Below are positions 62,345 to 64,000 of a DNA stretch of 64,000 nucleotides, piece after piece. Under the pieces are notes generated by a model. The model made no database searches and was not told where the DNA came from. It saw only the letters and a list, made by a program, of their open reading frames with translations. Source of the stretch: Prionace glauca (taxonomy: Eukaryota > Chordata > Chondrichthyes > Carcharhiniformes > Carcharhinidae). Each line of letters begins with the position of its first letter. Within the stretch, counting starts at the first letter, position 1. The translations under genes and the position numbers were made by a program. The stretch covers positions 131,173,820 through 131,237,819 of the forward strand of contig CM075729.1 in NCBI GenBank assembly GCA_037974335.1, written 5' to 3'.

Positions 62345-63812
62345 GCCCTCCTCACAGTGCTGCCCCCCTCACAGTGCTGTCCCTCACAGTGCTGCCCCCT
62401 CACAGTGCTGCCCCCCTCACAATGCTGCCCCCCTCACAGTGCTGCCCCCCTCACAGTGCTGTCCCTCACAGTGCTGCCCCCTCACAGTGCTGCCCCCCTC
62501 ACAATGCTGCCCCCCTCACAATGCTGTCCCTCACAGTGCTGCCCCTCACAGTGCTGTGCCTCACAGTGCTGCCCCCCTCACAGTGCTGTCCCTCACAGTG
62601 CTGTCCCTCACAGCGCTGTGCCTCACAGTGCTGCCCCCCTCACAGTGCTGCCCCTCACAGTGCTGCCCCCCTCACAGTGCTGTCCCTCACAGTGCTGTCC
62701 CTCACAGTGCTGTGCCTCACAGTGCTGTCCCTCACAGTGCTGTGCCTCACAGTGCTGTCCCTCACAGTGCTGTCCCTCACAGTGCTGCCCCTCACAGTGC
62801 TGCCCCCCTCACAGTGCTGTCCCTCACAGTGCTGTCCCTCACAGTGCTGAGCCTCACAGTGCTGTCCCTCACAGTGCTGCCCCCCTCACAGTGCTGCCCC
62901 CCTCACAGTGCTGTCCCTCACAGCGCTGTCCCTCACAGTGCTGCCCCTCACAGTGCTGTCCCTCACAGTGCTGTCCCTCACAGTGCTGCCCCCCTCACAG
63001 TGCTGTGCCTCACAGTACTGCCCCTCACAGTGCTGTCCCTCACAGTGCTGCCCCTCACAGTGCTGCCCCTCACAGTGCTGTCCCTCACAGCGCTGCCCCC
63101 CTCACAGTGCTGTCCCTCACAGTTCTGTCCCTCACAGTGCTGCCCCTGACAGTGCTGTCCCTCACAGTGCTGCCCCTCACAGTGCTGTCCCTCACAGTGC
63201 TGCCCCTCACAGTGCTGCCCCTCACAGTGCTGCCCCCCTCACAGTGCTGTCCCTCACAGTGCTGTCCCTCACAGTGCTGAGCCTCACAGTGCTGTCCCTC
63301 ACAGTGCTGCCCCCCTCACAGTGCTGCCCCCCTCACAGTGCTGTCCCTCACAGCGCTGCCCCCCTCACAGTGCTGCCCCTGACAGTGCTGTCCCTCACAG
63401 CGCTGTGCCTCACAGTGCTGCCCCTCACAGTGCTGTCCCTCACAATGCTGCCCCCCTCACAGTGCTGCCCCTCACAGTTCTGCCCCTCACAGTGCTGCCC
63501 CTCACAGTGCTGCCCCTCACAGTGCTGTCCCTCACAGTGCTGCCCCTCACAGTGCTGAGCCTCACAGTGCTGTCCCTCACAGTGCTGTCCCTCACAGTGC
63601 TGAGCCTCACAGTGCTGCCCCTCACAGTGCTGCCCCTCACAGTGCTGCCCCTCACAGTGCTGTCCCTCACAGGTCTGCCTCTCACAGTGCTGTCCCTCAC
63701 AGTGCTGCCCCTCACAGTGCTGAGCCTCACAGTGCTGCCCCTCACAGTGCTGCCCCTCACAGTGCTGCCCCTCACAGTGCAGTCCCTCACAGTTCTGCCC
63801 CTCACAGTGTTA
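62345..63812 (+). repeat. 15-bp minisatellite, about 95 copies
   Basis: The unit is CCCTCACAGTGCTGY, with 15-bp and 17-bp (extra CC) forms. Every unit carries CACAGTG. All three plus frames are open for long stretches because 15 is a multiple of three and the unit lacks stops. No gene. Confidence 0.95.
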
Positions 63813-63824
63813 CAGCGAAACATT

Positions 63825-64000
63825 AGCTTATTCTTATTCTTTTATGGATGTGGGCATCGCTGGATCTCCCAGAATTTATCCCCCATCCCTATTTGCCCCT
63901 TCAACTGGAACCACAGCGCTGTGGGGTCTGGAGTCACGTGTAGGCCAGACTGAGGAAAGACAGCAGATTTCCTTCCCAGATAGAGTCATATTCCACAGTA
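63825..64000 (-). mobile_element. SINE-B 3' portion, cut by window edge
   Basis: GAATTTATCCCCCATCCCTA, then GTGTAGGCCAGACTGAGGAA, then CAGCAGATTTCCTTCCC. Reverse orientation; the head would lie past the window end. Confidence 0.75.

Noticed and set aside
62345-63812. Functional V(D)J recombination signals
   Set aside because: CACAGTG heptamers are present only as part of a 15-bp repeat; no nonamers at 12 or 23 bp spacing.
62335-63953. Several long Ser/Cys/Pro/Val-rich frames in all three plus frames
   Set aside because: By-products of the 15-bp repeat, which has no stops in any plus frame.

Overview
The window is eukaryotic and most likely from a cartilaginous fish (shark or ray). It combines CR1-clade and L2-like LINEs, tRNA-derived SINEs of the elasmobranch HE1/HER1 style, a three-exon vertebrate PTGES gene and immunoglobulin C1-set constant exons of the IgW/IgNAR/IgM style. 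There is no prokaryotic gene organisation. Most of the 64 kb is repeats. One 100-N assembly gap lies at 5893-5992.

Host genes. A complete PTGES gene (microsomal prostaglandin E synthase-1, MAPEG family, 149 aa) lies on the minus strand: coding exons 17116-17000, 14363-14281 and 13308-13059, with a TATA-like box at 17169-17161 and a possible poly(A) signal at 12006-12001. On the same strand near the right end are three intact immunoglobulin heavy-chain-like constant exons, in transcription order 60911-60594, 56861-56541 and 55105-54787. Other exons of that gene must lie outside the window or be unrecognised. A GC-rich stretch at 4306-5385 may be a promoter with a first exon. I see no other host gene I can name.

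Repeat families (working names). HC-SINE: a tRNA-like head (box A near GGCACAGTGG, box B near GGTTCGATTCC) with a CR1-like 3' tail. HL-SINE: the same head with an L2-like tail (TGTGACACTAATAAATA). SINE-B: a second tRNA-derived SINE with a GGGTTCGAATCCCACC box B. P repeat: an element sharing its 3' end with SINE-B. CR1-A, CR1-B and CR1-C: three CR1 LINE subfamilies, all 5'-truncated. One L2-like LINE fragment carries reverse-transcriptase motifs.

Layout. 1-1430 GA minisatellite; 1.4-2.7 kb CR1-A; 2.7-11.9 kb expanded HC-SINEs in both orientations, the GC-rich region and the gap; 12-17.2 kb PTGES with expanded SINEs in both introns; 17.4-22.5 kb more expanded SINEs and a CR1-B with a templated insertion; 23.2-24.7 kb a 31-bp minisatellite; 25-47 kb nested SINEs and LINEs; 48-52.5 kb a 45-bp satellite of about 101 copies; 54.7-61 kb immunoglobulin exons with a 38-bp minisatellite and a coding-strand G-rich minisatellite in their introns; 62.3-63.8 kb a 15-bp array.

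Main theme. Three different tandem arrays (52-, 59- and 45-bp units) appear to come from different internal segments of one SINE family. About a dozen separate loci carry 52-bp arrays, so this SINE seems to act as a repeated seed for new minisatellites.
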